Shown here in pieces: positions 26,743 to 37,320 of a stretch of 64,000 nucleotides of DNA (the first letter of the stretch is position 1; every line of letters begins with the position of its first letter). The translations under genes were made by a program, and so were the position numbers. Origin of the DNA: Sporomusa sp. KB1 (GTDB taxonomy: Bacteria > Bacillota > Negativicutes > Sporomusales > Sporomusaceae); NCBI RefSeq assembly GCF_007830295.1, contig NZ_VLKC01000002.1:2840200-2904199 (forward strand), in the 5' to 3' direction. The notes under the pieces were generated by a model. That model saw nothing but the letters and a program-made list of their open reading frames with translations. It was not told the origin of the DNA and did no database searches.

Positions 26743-27825
26743 ATGATTTCGTTGCTATCCAAACAAAAGTCAAAGTCTGTAAAATTCTATCTGCTTGTTA
26801 TTGCACTGTCGCTGGCAGTTACCAGCCTTGCTGGTTGCGGCAAACAGGAGGCTGCTGCTGATAAAGCAGGCACACAAGCTGCTGAATCAGTTAAATTACT
26901 GAATGTCTCTTATGACCCGACCCGTGAACTATATAAAGAATTTAATGAATCATTTGCTAACTATTGGAAAAGCAAAACCGGACAGACCGTTAGTATTCAA
27001 CAGTCTCATGGTGGTTCTGGGGCGCAGGCACGTACAGTACGTGAAGGTATTGAGGCCGATGTTGTAACCTTAGCTTTAGCGCAGGATATTGATGAATTGC
27101 AAAGGGCCGGACTTATTGCAACCGATTGGGAAAAGCGCCTGGCGCAGAATTCTACCCCCTATACCTCTACCATAGTCTTCCTGGTGCGTAAAGGTAACCC
27201 CAAAAACATTAAAGACTGGGATGATTTAATCAGACCTGATGTATCAGTCATTACTCCCAACCCAAAAACTTCGGGAGGTGCCCGGTGGAATCACCTGGCA
27301 GCCTGGGGCTACGCTTTGAGAAAGAATAATAATGATGAAAACCTAGCCAAAGATTTTATGGCTAAGCTATATCAAAATGTGCCAGTACTTGATACCGGGG
27401 CCAGGGGAGCAACAACCACTTTTGTTGAACGTGGTATTGGTGATGTATTGCTTGCCTGGGAAAACGAAGCGTTATTGGCAGAGAAGGAATTAGGTAAAGA
27501 CAAATTTGAAATTGTGGCGCCATCAGTAAGTATTCTTGCAGAACCCCCGGTTACCGTAGTTGATAAAGTAGTTGACAAAAGAGGTACGCGTCAAGTGGCG
27601 GAAGCCTATTTGCAGTATCTATATACTGATCAAGGTCAGGAAATTGCTGCCAAAAACTATTATCGGCCTCGTGCTGAAGCCGTTGCGGCCAAATATGCTG
27701 CTCAGTTTCCCAAACTTAACTTATTTACAATAACTGAATTAGGTGGCTGGGCCGATGCCCATAACAAACACTTCATCGATGGCGGCCTTTTTGATCAAAT
27801 CTATACACCGAAAGCCAAACAGTAA
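26743..27825 (+). CDS. sbp: Sulfate ABC transporter substrate-binding lipoprotein
   Basis: The 360-aa protein carries a signal peptide with lipobox SLAGCGK (lipidated Cys near residue 32) and a Sbp/CysP-type binding domain starting at [15 protein letters not shown]. Known members bind sulfate or thiosulfate outside the membrane and deliver it to CysTW. It is the first gene of an eight-gene operon behind leader copies 2 and 3, which predicts expression under sulfur limitation. GGGAGG precedes the ATG. Confidence 0.94.
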   Translation: MISLLSKQKSKSVKFYLLVIALSLAVTSLAGCGKQEAAADKAGTQAAESVKLLNVSYDPTRELYKEFNESFANYWKSKTGQTVSIQQSHGGSGAQARTVREGIEADVVTLALAQDIDELQRAGLIATDWEKRLAQNSTPYTSTIVFLVRKGNPKNIKDWDDLIRPDVSVITPNPKTSGGARWNHLAAWGYALRKNNNDENLAKDFMAKLYQNVPVLDTGARGATTTFVERGIGDVLLAWENEALLAEKELGKDKFEIVAPSVSILAEPPVTVVDKVVDKRGTRQVAEAYLQYLYTDQGQEIAAKNYYRPRAEAVAAKYAAQFPKLNLFTITELGGWADAHNKHFIDGGLFDQIYTPKAKQ

Positions 27826-27842
27826 CGAAGTGGGGAATAATC

Positions 27843-28682
27843 ATGAATCTTAAATCCCTGATAATAACTAAACATAGCATATTGCCTGGTTTTGGTCTAA
27901 CGGTGGGTTTTACTATGCTGTATCTGGGGCTTTTAGTGTTGATTCCGTTATCGACCATTATGGTTAAGACTGTCGGAATGGGCTGGCCACATTTTTGGGA
28001 AGTCATTACAGCACCGAGGCTGGTTGCTTCCTATAAGCTAAGCTTTGGAGCCTCATTTATCGCGGCAGCCATTAATGCCGTATTTGGTTTACTTGTAGCT
28101 TGGGTTCTTGTACGCTATTCATTTCCAGGAAAGCGGATTATTGATGGACTTGTTGATTTGCCATTTGCCCTTCCGACTGCTGTTGCCGGTATTACGCTAA
28201 CAACACTGTTTGTTCCAAATGGCTGGATTGGCAAATATTTGGCCTTACTGGGTATCAAGGGAGCCTATTCGCCACTGGGAGTAGTTATTGCGCTTACCTT
28301 TATTGGGTTACCCTTTGTAGTGCGAATGGTGCAACCTGTTCTGCAAACGCTGGACAAAGAAGTGGAAGAAGCGGCGGCCAGCCTGGGGGCTGGCCGTTTG
28401 CAAACTTTTATTAAGGTTATTTTTCCGGAAATACTCCCCGCTCTTTTAACCGGGTTTGCTCTAGCCTTTGCCCGAGCCTTGGGGGAATATGGTTCAGTTG
28501 TATTTATTTCCGGTAATATGCCCATGCATACCGAAATTACGCCGCTGCTAATAATGACAAAGCTTGAACAGTATGATTATACCGGCGCAAGCGCCATTGC
28601 AGGCGTCATGCTGATTGTTTCATTTATGCTGTTATTTTTTATTAATATATTACAATGGTGGCAAAGCAAACGGCATGGCTGA
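27843..28682 (+). CDS. cysT: Sulfate ABC transporter permease CysT
   Basis: The 279-aa membrane protein has six predicted helices and the ABC-permease EAA loop ([21 protein letters not shown]) near residue 180. It pairs with CysW to form the channel for sulfate/thiosulfate import. It starts 17 bases after sbp and overlaps nothing; the next gene follows after 20 bases. Confidence 0.94.
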   Translation: MNLKSLIITKHSILPGFGLTVGFTMLYLGLLVLIPLSTIMVKTVGMGWPHFWEVITAPRLVASYKLSFGASFIAAAINAVFGLLVAWVLVRYSFPGKRIIDGLVDLPFALPTAVAGITLTTLFVPNGWIGKYLALLGIKGAYSPLGVVIALTFIGLPFVVRMVQPVLQTLDKEVEEAAASLGAGRLQTFIKVIFPEILPALLTGFALAFARALGEYGSVVFISGNMPMHTEITPLLIMTKLEQYDYTGASAIAGVMLIVSFMLLFFINILQWWQSKRHG

Positions 28683-28702
28683 ATAGAGAAGGAGACGATA
28701 AT

Positions 28703-29584
28703 ATGGCTGGCAATATAGCACTACAACAAGAGACAGCCACTATACGGCGAGCTTCCGATACAATAACAGAATCGCCGTTAGTACGCTGGATACTCATCAC
28801 AATGGCCCTTACTTTTCTTGGATTGATGTTGATTATTCCAGTTATTGCTGTGTTTTCTAAGGCACTTGAACAAGGCTTGGAGCTTTATTATAAAGCAATA
28901 ACAAATCCAGATGCTTTGGCTGCTATTCAGCTTACTTTACTGACGGTGCTTGTTGCTGTGCCGCTGAATACACTGTTTGGGTTAGCGGCAGCATGGGCAA
29001 TAGCCAAATTTGAATTCAAGGGAAGAAATGTTCTGATTACCTTGATTGATTTGCCGTTTGCCGTCTCACCGGTTATAGCAGGCCTGATTTTTGTATTTTT
29101 GTTTGGAAAACCAGGTGTATTCGGTCCTTGGCTATTCGCCCATGATATCAAAATCATTTTTGCTGTGCCAGGCATTGTTATGGCCACCGTTTTTGTTACT
29201 TTTCCTTTTATTGCCCGCGAACTTATCCCACTCATGCAGGCGCAGGGGACCGCTGAAGAAGAAGCGGCGCTGACACTCGGCGCAAGCGGCTGGAAAACTT
29301 TTTGGCTTGTTACACTACCCAACATCAAATGGGGTTTGATTTACGGCATAATTCTTACCAGTGCCAGGGCGGTCGGTGAATTCGGCGCGGTATCGGTCGT
29401 GTCAGGCCATATTCGTGGTCTTACTAACACCATGCCCTTGCATGTTGAGATTTTGTATAACGAATATCAATTTGTAGCAGCCTTTGCCGTGGCCTCGCTG
29501 ATGACGCTGATGGCCATAGTAACCTTGGTTGTAAAAAATATTGCGGAGTGGAAAGTACAGCAGCAAGCCGAAAATCTAGGGTAG
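28703..29584 (+). CDS. cysW: Sulfate ABC transporter permease CysW
   Basis: The 293-aa protein is the second permease subunit, with six membrane helices and the EAA loop [21 protein letters not shown] near residue 195. ATG 28703 is chosen because AAGGAGACG lies before it and CysW proteins begin near this point; the longer frame would run into cysT. Its C-terminus faces the ATPase CysA. Confidence 0.93.
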   Translation: MAGNIALQQETATIRRASDTITESPLVRWILITMALTFLGLMLIIPVIAVFSKALEQGLELYYKAITNPDALAAIQLTLLTVLVAVPLNTLFGLAAAWAIAKFEFKGRNVLITLIDLPFAVSPVIAGLIFVFLFGKPGVFGPWLFAHDIKIIFAVPGIVMATVFVTFPFIARELIPLMQAQGTAEEEAALTLGASGWKTFWLVTLPNIKWGLIYGIILTSARAVGEFGAVSVVSGHIRGLTNTMPLHVEILYNEYQFVAAFAVASLMTLMAIVTLVVKNIAEWKVQQQAENLG

Positions 29585-29601
29585 TGGAAAGGGGTTAAGT
29601 A

Positions 29602-30675
29602 ATGAGTATCGAGATCGTAAATATAAATAAACAATTTGGTTCATTTACCGCTTTACAGGATGTTAACCTGACAATCCCAACAGGAGAACTTGTGGCATTA
29701 CTTGGGCCGTCAGGTTCAGGCAAGACGACACTGCTGCGAATTATTGCCGGTTTAGAAGTAGCTGATCATGGTTCCATTCTCTTTCATGGTGAAGATACGG
29801 CTAACCGAGAGGTCCAGCAGCGGCAAGTCGGGTTCGTATTCCAGCATTATGCCTTATTTCGTCATATGACTGTTTTTGAGAATGTTGCTTTTGGTCTAAA
29901 CGTTCGTCCCCGCAGCCTGCGGCCTTCAAAAAGCGAGATTAAGGAAAAGGTACAAAAGCTGTTGAGTCTGGTAAAACTTGAGGGAATGTCAGGACGTTAT
30001 CCAACCCAGTTGTCCGGTGGTCAGCGGCAGCGGGTCGCATTAGCCAGAGCGCTTGCTGTTGAACCGCAGGTACTATTGCTGGATGAACCATTTGGCGCTC
30101 TGGATGCCAAAGTGCGTAAAGAGTTACGGCGTTGGCTGAGACAATTGCATGACGAATTGCAAATTACGAGTGTGTTTGTTACTCATGACCAGGAAGAGGC
30201 TTTGGATGTAGCTGACCGTATCGTAATCCTCAACAATGGCCGCATTGAACAACTGGGGACACCGGAGGAAGTGTATGATCATCCCAGCAATCCGTTTGTA
30301 TATGACTTTTTGGGAAATGTTAATCTATTTCGCGGCCGTCTTCATAAAGGCCGGATCAGCATTGGCTCCATTGAATTGGCGGCACCGGAATATGTCCATA
30401 CAGTGGATACGCAGGCAGTAAGTTTTGTGCGTCCCTACGACATTGAGGTAGAGCGGGAAGCAAAGGGAACAGAATTTATTCCGGCGCGTATTCTGTATAT
30501 CCGGGCAGTTGGGCCAATTGTCCATCTTGAATTGAAAAGAGAAGATACCGGCGAAATGGTGGAGGTTGAGTTGGGTAAAGAGCGATTCCGGGAGCTTGCT
30601 CTAAAGGCTGGTGAGCTGGTATTTGTGAAACCTAAGGACCTAAAAATATTCATTCCCGAAGATTATGTTATCTAA
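29602..30675 (+). CDS. cysA: Sulfate ABC transporter ATP-binding protein CysA
   Basis: The 357-aa ATPase energises CysTW. Walker A is [11 protein letters not shown] near residue 36, the signature [15 protein letters not shown] near 135, Walker [13 protein letters not shown] near 155 and the switch His in [10 protein letters not shown]. The C-terminal TOBE-like regulatory domain (about 240-357) is typical of CysA. GGAAAGGGG precedes the ATG, 17 bases after cysW. Confidence 0.95.
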   Translation: MSIEIVNINKQFGSFTALQDVNLTIPTGELVALLGPSGSGKTTLLRIIAGLEVADHGSILFHGEDTANREVQQRQVGFVFQHYALFRHMTVFENVAFGLNVRPRSLRPSKSEIKEKVQKLLSLVKLEGMSGRYPTQLSGGQRQRVALARALAVEPQVLLLDEPFGALDAKVRKELRRWLRQLHDELQITSVFVTHDQEEALDVADRIVILNNGRIEQLGTPEEVYDHPSNPFVYDFLGNVNLFRGRLHKGRISIGSIELAAPEYVHTVDTQAVSFVRPYDIEVEREAKGTEFIPARILYIRAVGPIVHLELKREDTGEMVEVELGKERFRELALKAGELVFVKPKDLKIFIPEDYVI

Positions 30676-30746
30676 ATACCAAGGAGTCGCTTAGTAATAA
30701 AAGCCTTCAGATGTTGAATTGGCAAGAGAAAGTAGTGTGAAGTAGC

Positions 30747-32432
30747 TTGAGTTTAGAAGAAAAGCATCTAGAAACAGATATTTTGATTATTGGCGGTGGG
30801 ACGGCGGGTTGTTTTGCCGCAATAACCATTGCTGAGAATTCTAAGGCCAGCGTTATTATTGCGGAAAAAGCCAATATTAAACGCAGCGGCTGTCTGGCTG
30901 CCGGTGTAAATGCTCTTAATGCGTATATTGTCAAAGGCCAAACGCCGGAAACCTACCTCGAATATGTAAAACGGGACGCTGCCGGTGTGCTTAGAGAGGA
31001 TCTTGTTTATACTACGGCCCAGCGGCTAAATCAGGTTACCCGAAAAATGGAAATGCTTGGCCTGGTAATCCAAAAAGATGAACATGGCGAATATGTCTCC
31101 AGAGGAACCAGAAACATAAAAATCAATGGGGAAAATATCAAGCCGATTCTGGCTGATGCTGTGATGAACAGCCCTGGTATTACGGTTATAAACCGGATTA
31201 ACATTATAGATTATATAGTAAAAGACGGAAAAATAGCAGGCGCTTATGGTTTTTCTGTTGACTCCAGTGTAGTTTATATTATTTCAGCAAAAGCCGTGAT
31301 TTGCGCAACCGGGGGAGCAGCCGGGCTTTACCGGCCCAATAACCCTGGTTTTTCCCGGCATAAAATGTGGTACAGTCCCTTTAATACCGGAGCAGGCTAC
31401 GCTATGGGAATCAGAGCAGGCGCAGAAATGACTACCTTTGAAATGCGATTTATTGCCTTACGGTGCAAAGATACCATCGCTCCTACCGGTACAATTGCCC
31501 AGGGAGTCGGTGCGCCGCAAATAAATAGTCAGGGCGAGGAATATGAACAGCAGTATGGGAGTATGAGCACAGCAAACCGTCTGTATTCAACTGTTATGGA
31601 AAACAAAGAGGGTAGAGGTCCCTGTTTCTTAAAAACAACAGCCATTACTGCCAGGCAAGAAGACGAATTGTATAAGGCGTATCTGAATATGGCTCCGGCG
31701 CAGACACTGCGTTGGTTGGAACGGAAAGGCCCTGCTGTGGAAAATGTAGAGATAGAGGGTACTGAGCCTTATATTGTGGGCGGGCACACGGCCAGCGGTT
31801 ACTGGGTAGACACCAAACGGGCGACAACTCTTGCCGGGCTTTATGCTGCTGGTGATGTGGCCGGCGGCAGCCCGCAAAAATATGTAACAGGCTGTTTTGC
31901 GGAAGGAGAAATTGCCGCTTTTTCCGCCTTGGAATATATCCGGGATAAAAATAATCTCTGGCCTGAACCAGATGAGATCTACAGCATAATCGGTAGCCTG
32001 GAACAAATGCTGCGGCCGGAACCGGCCTTTTATGCTACCGAAGATATCGAAGATGCCATGCAAAAAATTATGGATGACTACGCTGGCGGTATTTCTTCCG
32101 GTTATGCTTTTAACTACCAAAAGCTGCAGATAGCTAAAGCGCGGATTGAAGAGCTGCTGGGAATGAGCAAACAAATAAGGGCAGGGAATATGTATCAACT
32201 GCTGCAAGCCTACGAGGTTATTGACAGACTGTATGTTTGTAAAGTTCTCATCCGCCATCTGGAAGCAAGACAGGAGACACGCTGGCACTCATTTCAGGAA
32301 AATACGGATTATCCGGCAAGGAAAGATACCGACTGGTTAAAATACGTCAATTCCAGACTGATAAACGGTGAAGTAGAGATCGTGTTCCGAGATTTAGTAA
32401 AGAAGGATGAAAGCTATGAGCATCAGGATTGA
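30747..32432 (+). CDS. aprA: Adenylylsulfate reductase alpha-like flavoprotein
   Basis: The 561-aa protein has the FAD-binding motif IIGGGTAGCFAAI near residue 15 and the fumarate reductase/AprA-family layout, with AAGDVAGGSPQKYVTGCF near residue 370. With the small ferredoxin encoded next it should reduce adenylyl sulfate (APS) to sulfite and AMP. It is shorter than dissimilatory AprA (above 600 residues). Its place after cysA and before cysDN indicates an assimilatory role, replacing the usual thioredoxin-type CysH. The start TTG 30747 has only a weak ribosome binding site, so the true N-terminus is not certain. Confidence 0.82.
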   Translation: MSLEEKHLETDILIIGGGTAGCFAAITIAENSKASVIIAEKANIKRSGCLAAGVNALNAYIVKGQTPETYLEYVKRDAAGVLREDLVYTTAQRLNQVTRKMEMLGLVIQKDEHGEYVSRGTRNIKINGENIKPILADAVMNSPGITVINRINIIDYIVKDGKIAGAYGFSVDSSVVYIISAKAVICATGGAAGLYRPNNPGFSRHKMWYSPFNTGAGYAMGIRAGAEMTTFEMRFIALRCKDTIAPTGTIAQGVGAPQINSQGEEYEQQYGSMSTANRLYSTVMENKEGRGPCFLKTTAITARQEDELYKAYLNMAPAQTLRWLERKGPAVENVEIEGTEPYIVGGHTASGYWVDTKRATTLAGLYAAGDVAGGSPQKYVTGCFAEGEIAAFSALEYIRDKNNLWPEPDEIYSIIGSLEQMLRPEPAFYATEDIEDAMQKIMDDYAGGISSGYAFNYQKLQIAKARIEELLGMSKQIRAGNMYQLLQAYEVIDRLYVCKVLIRHLEARQETRWHSFQENTDYPARKDTDWLKYVNSRLINGEVEIVFRDLVKKDESYEHQD

Positions 32433-32730
32433 TCACCAAAAGTGTACCGGGTGCGGCAAATGCCGTGAGGTGTGCCCGGGTAATCTCTTACAGGCAGCAG
32501 ACTCCGGCCAAACGGAGATTACAAATCCCAAAGACTGTTGGGGCTGCACCTCCTGTTTGAAGGAATGTAAATGCAAAGCAATTCAGTATTATCTTGGTGC
32601 TGATATGGGCGGTCGGGGTAGTTTGCTGTGTATCCGGCAGGAAGGAAATGTGCTGCACTGGGTAGTTGTCCTGCCTGATGGCCAAGAGAAAATTATAACT
32701 GTAGATAAGAACCAAGCCAATGCATATTAG
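32416..32730 (+). CDS. aprB: Adenylylsulfate reductase beta-like ferredoxin
   Basis: The 104-aa protein binds two [4Fe-4S] clusters through Cys10/13/16/20 and Cys41/44/47/51. A short C-terminal part replaces the long wrapping tail of dissimilatory AprB (about 150 residues). It should carry electrons to the FAD of the alpha-like subunit. The start overlaps the end of aprA by 17 bases, so translation is coupled. ATG 32416 is preferred, with AAGGATGAA upstream; ATG 32407 is possible. Confidence 0.85.
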   Translation: MSIRIDHQKCTGCGKCREVCPGNLLQAADSGQTEITNPKDCWGCTSCLKECKCKAIQYYLGADMGGRGSLLCIRQEGNVLHWVVVLPDGQEKIITVDKNQANAY

Positions 32731-32744
32731 GAGGCGTTTATACG

Positions 32745-33545
32745 ATGGATCATTTGGACCGCTTGGAAGCGCAGAGTATCTTTATCTTGAGAGAAGCCTA
32801 TAAAAAGTTCGGCAAGCTCGGTATGTTGTGGTCAATTGGTAAAGACTCAACCGTACTATTATGGTTGGCCAAAAAAGCATTTTTCGGGCATTGCCCGTTT
32901 CCGTTTATTCATGTTGATACAACCTATAAAATTCCAGAAATGATTGCATTTCGGGACAGAGTAGCCAGGGAATACAATCTGGATCTTATTGTGCATACCA
33001 ATGAAGCGGCATTGCAGGAGGGAATGGGGCCGGAAAAGGGGCGGCTCACTTGCTGCAAGGCGTTAAAAACCGACGGTTTGCAGCAAGTTGTCACCAAGTA
33101 TGAATTCGAAGGGCTTATATTAGGGATACGGCGGGATGAAGAAGGCTCACGCTCCAAAGAACGGGTTTTTAGTGAAAGAAATAAAGACTCGGAGTGGGAT
33201 TATACCAATCAGCCTCCCGAACTTTGGAATCAATTTAAGACTGATTTTCCCAAAGGTAATCACATTCGGGTACATCCAATTTTACATTGGAATGAGATTG
33301 ATATCTGGTCTTATATTGGCAGGGAAAAAATTCCCCTGGTTGACCTCTACTTTGCTAAAAACGGTAAAAGATACCGCAGCCTGGGTTGTGCACCATGCAC
33401 AGGGCAAATTGATTCCAATGCGACAACAATAGAGGAAATCATTGAAGAACTAAAAAATACCAAGCAAGGCGAACGGGCCGGACGGGCGCAAGATCAGGAA
33501 GATTCGTATGCCATGCAAAAGCTGCGCAAAGACGGATACATGTAA
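32745..33545 (+). CDS. cysD: Sulfate adenylyltransferase subunit 2
   Basis: The 266-aa protein of the PP-loop superfamily makes APS from sulfate and ATP together with CysN. The PP-loop is [13 protein letters not shown] near residue 28, followed by [13 protein letters not shown] and the CysD-type C-terminus [11 protein letters not shown]. It starts 14 bases after aprB. The order aprAB-cysD-cysN means activated sulfate is handed to the adjacent reductase. Confidence 0.95.
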   Translation: MDHLDRLEAQSIFILREAYKKFGKLGMLWSIGKDSTVLLWLAKKAFFGHCPFPFIHVDTTYKIPEMIAFRDRVAREYNLDLIVHTNEAALQEGMGPEKGRLTCCKALKTDGLQQVVTKYEFEGLILGIRRDEEGSRSKERVFSERNKDSEWDYTNQPPELWNQFKTDFPKGNHIRVHPILHWNEIDIWSYIGREKIPLVDLYFAKNGKRYRSLGCAPCTGQIDSNATTIEEIIEELKNTKQGERAGRAQDQEDSYAMQKLRKDGYM

Positions 33546-33581
33546 TACCTGAATACATTGGGAACGGGGAGGCCATCTGAA

Positions 33582-35309
33582 TTGGACATGGAAAGAGAAG
33601 TACTTAATATAGTTGTTGTTGGACATGTTGATCATGGAAAATCCACAGTGATTGGCAGGCTGTTGTATGATACCCAATCGCTGCCGGAAGGCGCAATTGA
33701 TCGGGTAAAACGTATTGCCAAAGAAAAAGGAAAACCGTTTGAATATGCTTATTTATTGGATGCTTTTGAAGAAGAGCAAAAGCAAGGTATTACCATTGAT
33801 ACCACCCAGCTGCAATTTCGTACCGAAAAAAGAGATTATGTCATTATTGACGCTCCCGGACATAAAGAATTTCTAAAAAATATGATTTCCGGAGCGGCCA
33901 GTGCGGAGGCGGCGCTCCTAATCATTGATGCTAACGAGGGGATTCAGGAGCAATCGAAACGGCATGGCTATTTATTGTCATTGTTAGGAATACAAAAGGC
34001 CTATGTTTTAATTAATAAAATGGACCTAATCAATTATTCTGAAGCAAAATTTAATGAAATTAGGCGGGAAATGAATGAGTTCTTGCACAACCTTCACGTC
34101 TTTCCCCTGAAGTATATCCCAATTTCAGCTTTTTTCGGCGAAAATATGGTTGCACCTTCGGAGAAAATGCCTTGGTATAAAGGCGAACCTATCCTCAAGG
34201 CAATTGACTTGTTTGAAAAGGATAAGGGATTGGAGACAAAACCACTCAGATTTCCTATTCAAGATGTATACAAATTTGATAACCGGAGGATTATTGCCGG
34301 GCGGATTGAAACTGGTACTTTACAACTTGGGGATGAAATTTTGATTTCGCCCAGTAATAAACTGACAAAGGTTAAGACAATAGAATACTGGGCTGACAAG
34401 GATAAGACTGACAGCATTTATGCCGGAATGTCGGTAGGAATTACGGTGGAAGACGAATTTTTTAATCAACGGGGAGAATTTATTGTTCATCCCAACCAGG
34501 CTCCCCTCACTGCCGACACATGTAAGGCTAATATTTTCTGGATGGGAAAAAAGGAATTGGTCAAAGGCAGGGAATATAAGCTCAAGCTGGCGACACAGGA
34601 AGTAGAATGCGAGATCCACTCCATTGTCAAGGTCATTGACGCTACTACGCTGGCGACAGTAGAAAATGCCAGCCAGGTTAAAACCAATGATGTAGCGGAA
34701 GTAATCATTAGGACCAAAAAACAACTTTGCTTTGACGAATTTAAGAATAATCAACTGACAGGCCGGTTTGTTATTGTTGATGGCTATGATGTAAGCGGCG
34801 GTGGTATTGTATCAGGTCTTGTGAAAGAACTGCAGGCAGTAAGCAAGTTGATTGGCAACGGGCTGGAACTGGTGGTTAATTGCTTTGATGATTATTTCTA
34901 TGTACTTTCCGAAAGCACTGTGAGGAAACTGGACGCCCGGCCCCATACTTTTAGTGTCGGGGATGTTGTTGCGGTGGCGGGAAAAACCTATGAATATCCT
35001 GAGGATTTCGATATCATTGATCTGCGGTCTAAGGTGGCTGCTTATATAAGAAAAGCCAGGGTGGTAAATATCGTAAAACTAAATGAATATGTTTTTGCTG
35101 GTGTACCTGCTATTGATTCCAAGGGGGCTTATCTAAGGATAGAGACTAAAGAGAATTTTGACGACTTTTTAAATGAGTTTAAGGAAATCAATGATTGGCA
35201 GGGTAAACAGGCGTCAAGCTTTACAAATAAGTGGTTTGAATTTACTACGTATCGAAATATCCCGGTTGTGGCAGCGCTGAAAACAGCAGGCCCGGATTAT
35301 CAGATTTGA
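33582..35309 (+). CDS. cysN: Sulfate adenylyltransferase subunit 1 (GTPase) with extra C-terminal domain
   Basis: The 575-aa protein is an EF-Tu-like GTPase that drives sulfate adenylation. G1 is GHVDHGKST near residue 15, G3 DAPGHKEF and G4 NKMDL. Two beta-barrel domains follow to about residue 420. The last 150 residues (from about [12 protein letters not shown] to KTAGPDYQI) are not the CysC kinase seen in fused enzymes, because no second P-loop is present; I do not recognise this part. TTG 33582 is chosen with GGGGAGG nine bases upstream. A terminator ends the operon. Confidence 0.9.
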   Translation: MDMEREVLNIVVVGHVDHGKSTVIGRLLYDTQSLPEGAIDRVKRIAKEKGKPFEYAYLLDAFEEEQKQGITIDTTQLQFRTEKRDYVIIDAPGHKEFLKNMISGAASAEAALLIIDANEGIQEQSKRHGYLLSLLGIQKAYVLINKMDLINYSEAKFNEIRREMNEFLHNLHVFPLKYIPISAFFGENMVAPSEKMPWYKGEPILKAIDLFEKDKGLETKPLRFPIQDVYKFDNRRIIAGRIETGTLQLGDEILISPSNKLTKVKTIEYWADKDKTDSIYAGMSVGITVEDEFFNQRGEFIVHPNQAPLTADTCKANIFWMGKKELVKGREYKLKLATQEVECEIHSIVKVIDATTLATVENASQVKTNDVAEVIIRTKKQLCFDEFKNNQLTGRFVIVDGYDVSGGGIVSGLVKELQAVSKLIGNGLELVVNCFDDYFYVLSESTVRKLDARPHTFSVGDVVAVAGKTYEYPEDFDIIDLRSKVAAYIRKARVVNIVKLNEYVFAGVPAIDSKGAYLRIETKENFDDFLNEFKEINDWQGKQASSFTNKWFEFTTYRNIPVVAALKTAGPDYQI

Positions 35310-35325
35310 TCTTTTGCGCAGAGCG

Positions 35326-35360
35326 AATTAACCCCCAGCAGAGAGCTGTGGGGTTAATTT
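35326..35360 (+). terminator. Terminator of the sulfate operon
   Basis: AATTAACCCC / GGGGTTAATT stem followed by a T-rich tail. Confidence 0.85.
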
Positions 35361-35406
35361 CATTCTATTATCGAGTTTAACCTCCAAAGTAATCCCTGAA
35401 TAGAAG

Positions 35407-35519
35407 GTTATCTTAGTACGCGAGTCAAGACTCCCGCCTCTACAGGCGGCGTTAATTCAGGTAGAGTAGACTCTCCACCTGAATCCCCAATGTTTCAGCT
35501 ATGCTGAAACGAGTTCACT
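35407..35519 (+). repeat. Interspersed repeat family A, copy 4
   Basis: It is nearly identical to copy 5 at 41371 over about 110 bases. It begins TTATCTTAGTACGCGAGTCA and ends in the hairpin TTTCAGCTATGCTGAAA plus CGAGTT. Three hairpins are visible. It occupies most of the 300-base gap before the DUF421 gene. Confidence 0.9.
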
Positions 35520-35609
35520 AGGCTCAATCAATTTCTGTGAATAATAACATATCTTCCTTGCGCTTGGTGCAACCTATACTATGTACGGGTTTACAAAGGA
35601 GGAAAAATT

Positions 35610-36329
35610 ATGGAATTGCAGGAATTTCTTCGCGATACTTGGCAGACCTCGCTAGTATTCATAAGTCTACTAATTTTGACTCGAATACTTGGCAAAACGC
35701 AGGTCGGGCAACTTACCTTCTATGAATACATTAGTGGTATTACCATTGGCTCGCTTGCTGCCAACATTGCAGCAGCAGATGCTGATAAAGTGTGGAGCCA
35801 TTTCTATGACCTTATCTTATTTGTAGCACTTACCTACGCAGTAGCAGTGGTTACGCTAAAAAGTCGGCCTCTGCGGAAATTGTTGGATGGATCGCCAACA
35901 ATTGTGGTAGAGAACGGAAGTATTCTTGAAGAAAACATGCATAACCTGCGCTACGATTTAGATGAGCTGCATGGACAGTTACGCGAGCAAGGGGTCTTAG
36001 ATCCTGCCGAAGTACAATATGCTATTTTAGAAACTACAGGAAAGTTGAGCGTAATAAAAAAGACTGATTATCAGCCGGTAACGAAAAGTGATTTTAATAT
36101 TCACTTGCCTGATCCTGTGTTTCCGGTGGAATTAATTATGGATGGAGTAATCATTGAGCGAAATTTACATAGACAAAACCGCTCTGAAGCCTGGCTAAAG
36201 CAACAATTAAGCGAGAGAAGCATCCACGACATATCTGAGGTAACCTATGCCGGGATTGACTCTAAAGGGCAACTTTTTGTTAATAGCAAGACTTCCTCAA
36301 ACTATAGTAGCAAGAATAGTGACGAATAA
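35610..36329 (+). CDS. DUF421 (YetF-like) membrane protein
   Basis: The 239-aa protein has three N-terminal membrane helices (residues about 12-90) and a cytosolic C-terminal DUF421 domain with the family segments LTFYEYISGITIGSLAA, RPLRKLLDGSPTIVVENG and NLRYDLDELHGQLREQG. YetF-type proteins are frequent in spore formers; a related two-domain protein influences spore heat resistance and germination. AAGGAGG precedes the ATG. A DUF1657 gene, the second half of that theme, lies 630 bases downstream. Confidence 0.9.
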   Translation: MELQEFLRDTWQTSLVFISLLILTRILGKTQVGQLTFYEYISGITIGSLAANIAAADADKVWSHFYDLILFVALTYAVAVVTLKSRPLRKLLDGSPTIVVENGSILEENMHNLRYDLDELHGQLREQGVLDPAEVQYAILETTGKLSVIKKTDYQPVTKSDFNIHLPDPVFPVELIMDGVIIERNLHRQNRSEAWLKQQLSERSIHDISEVTYAGIDSKGQLFVNSKTSSNYSSKNSDE

Positions 36330-36339
36330 CTTGCCAGGT

Positions 36340-36759
36340 TTAATCGCCGCATAAGATTATCAGACCGATTGTTACAACAAGTGCGCCAATAAGCTGTCTG
36401 AGGGACAAAGGCTGACTCAGAAATAAATAGCCTAAAATAATTGTGACGAGCGGAGCGCAGGACATGAGGACTGCAATCTCATAAACGTCGCCTTTTTCAA
36501 GTGCGTAGTAATATGCCAATTCACCTAAGACAGCTGCTAAAAGTGCTTCCATACTGATCATTAACCAGCCGAATAAGGATAAAGCTGTAAATTCAACATA
36601 GGTTTTCGTAAGCAGCAGCCAGATACTGACAAGGCCGGTAGCGATAAAGGTTCGGATTACCAGAGTAGTGACAGGATTAATATTGTCAAGGGCGGATTTA
36701 CCGAATAGTGGTGCCGAGCCCAGGCAAAGAACGGCAAGAAAGGCATATAAGAATATCAC
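36340..36759 (-). CDS. Small EamA/DMT-family membrane transporter
   Basis: The 139-aa protein has about five membrane helices and one EamA unit. It is a paralogue of the protein at 5363-5788, sharing CLGSAPLFGKSAL, NPVTTLVIRTF and LGELAYYYALEKGD. It lies convergent to the DUF421 gene with only 10 bases between them. The substrate is unknown. Confidence 0.8.
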   Translation of the reverse strand: MIFLYAFLAVLCLGSAPLFGKSALDNINPVTTLVIRTFIATGLVSIWLLLTKTYVEFTALSLFGWLMISMEALLAAVLGELAYYYALEKGDVYEIAVLMSCAPLVTIILGYLFLSQPLSLRQLIGALVVTIGLIILCGD

Positions 36760-36957
36760 AGGTAACCTCCATTTAATCTGTTTTTAAAGTATATGCCCCT
36801 GGGCTTAAACTAGTAGCTCAAACTCTATTGTACTCTTTGGGGTAGGTTGGTGCCCATACCCTGGTAATGTAAAACATTTCCACTTATAATCGAAAGCAGT
36901 CTGTAAAATAATAGTAAACGGAACAGTAAACTATCAAGTAGGAGGCTAGTGTGAGCT

Positions 36958-37164
36958 ATGACTGTAAAAAAAGACTTAGAGAAGGCTTTAGCTGCTGCTG
37001 AATCTGCCAAAGGTACGTATGCAACCTTTGCCGCATCTACTGACGACCAAGGTGCACAGACAATGTTTGAGCAAATGTCTCAAGATATGGATCGTCATAT
37101 TGCACAACTCAATAGTCGTGTAAGTACTACATCAGAAACCAAATTAAGTAATCAGCAACAATAG
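36958..37164 (+). CDS. DUF1657 family protein
   Basis: The 68-aa helical protein begins MTVKKDLEKALAAAESAKGT and matches DUF1657, a small family almost confined to spore formers and often found beside spoVA-type genes and DUF421 proteins. It probably forms a helical hairpin. TAGGAGGC lies upstream. It is monocistronic. Confidence 0.85.
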   Translation: MTVKKDLEKALAAAESAKGTYATFAASTDDQGAQTMFEQMSQDMDRHIAQLNSRVSTTSETKLSNQQQ

Positions 37165-37165
37165 C

Positions 37166-37197
37166 AAAAAGGAGGTAGATAGAACTACCTCCTTTTT
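37166..37197 (+). terminator. Terminator of the DUF1657 gene
   Basis: AAAAAGGAGGTAG / CTACCTCCTTTTT stem with a T-tail. Confidence 0.85.
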
Positions 37198-37200
37198 CTC

Positions 37201-37285
37201 CAACTGGAAAAGTTAACTTTCCCTGGATTGAACGACTAAGGCTTCTGCCGGGGTCCTGACGGACTTGGCCCAAGCCCAAGTCTTT
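37201..37285 (+). repeat. Interspersed repeat family B, copy 3
   Basis: CTTTCCCTGGATTGAACGAC, TAAGGCTTCTGCCGGGGTCC and TGACGGACTTGG blocks, shared with the other family B copies. Confidence 0.8.
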
Positions 37286-37320
37286 TCTTATGCAAACTAA
37301 GATATGACAAGGTGAGACAA

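Noticed and set aside
30700..30725. GCCTTCAG upstream of aprA, a possible minus-strand copy of the leader motif
   Set aside because: Neither the GCTGA block nor the paired hairpin strand is present, and no terminator follows.
31629..32288. 219-aa frame antisense to aprA
   Set aside because: It lies wholly inside the secure AprA reading frame and has no start signal or recognisable motif; a shadow of coding bias.
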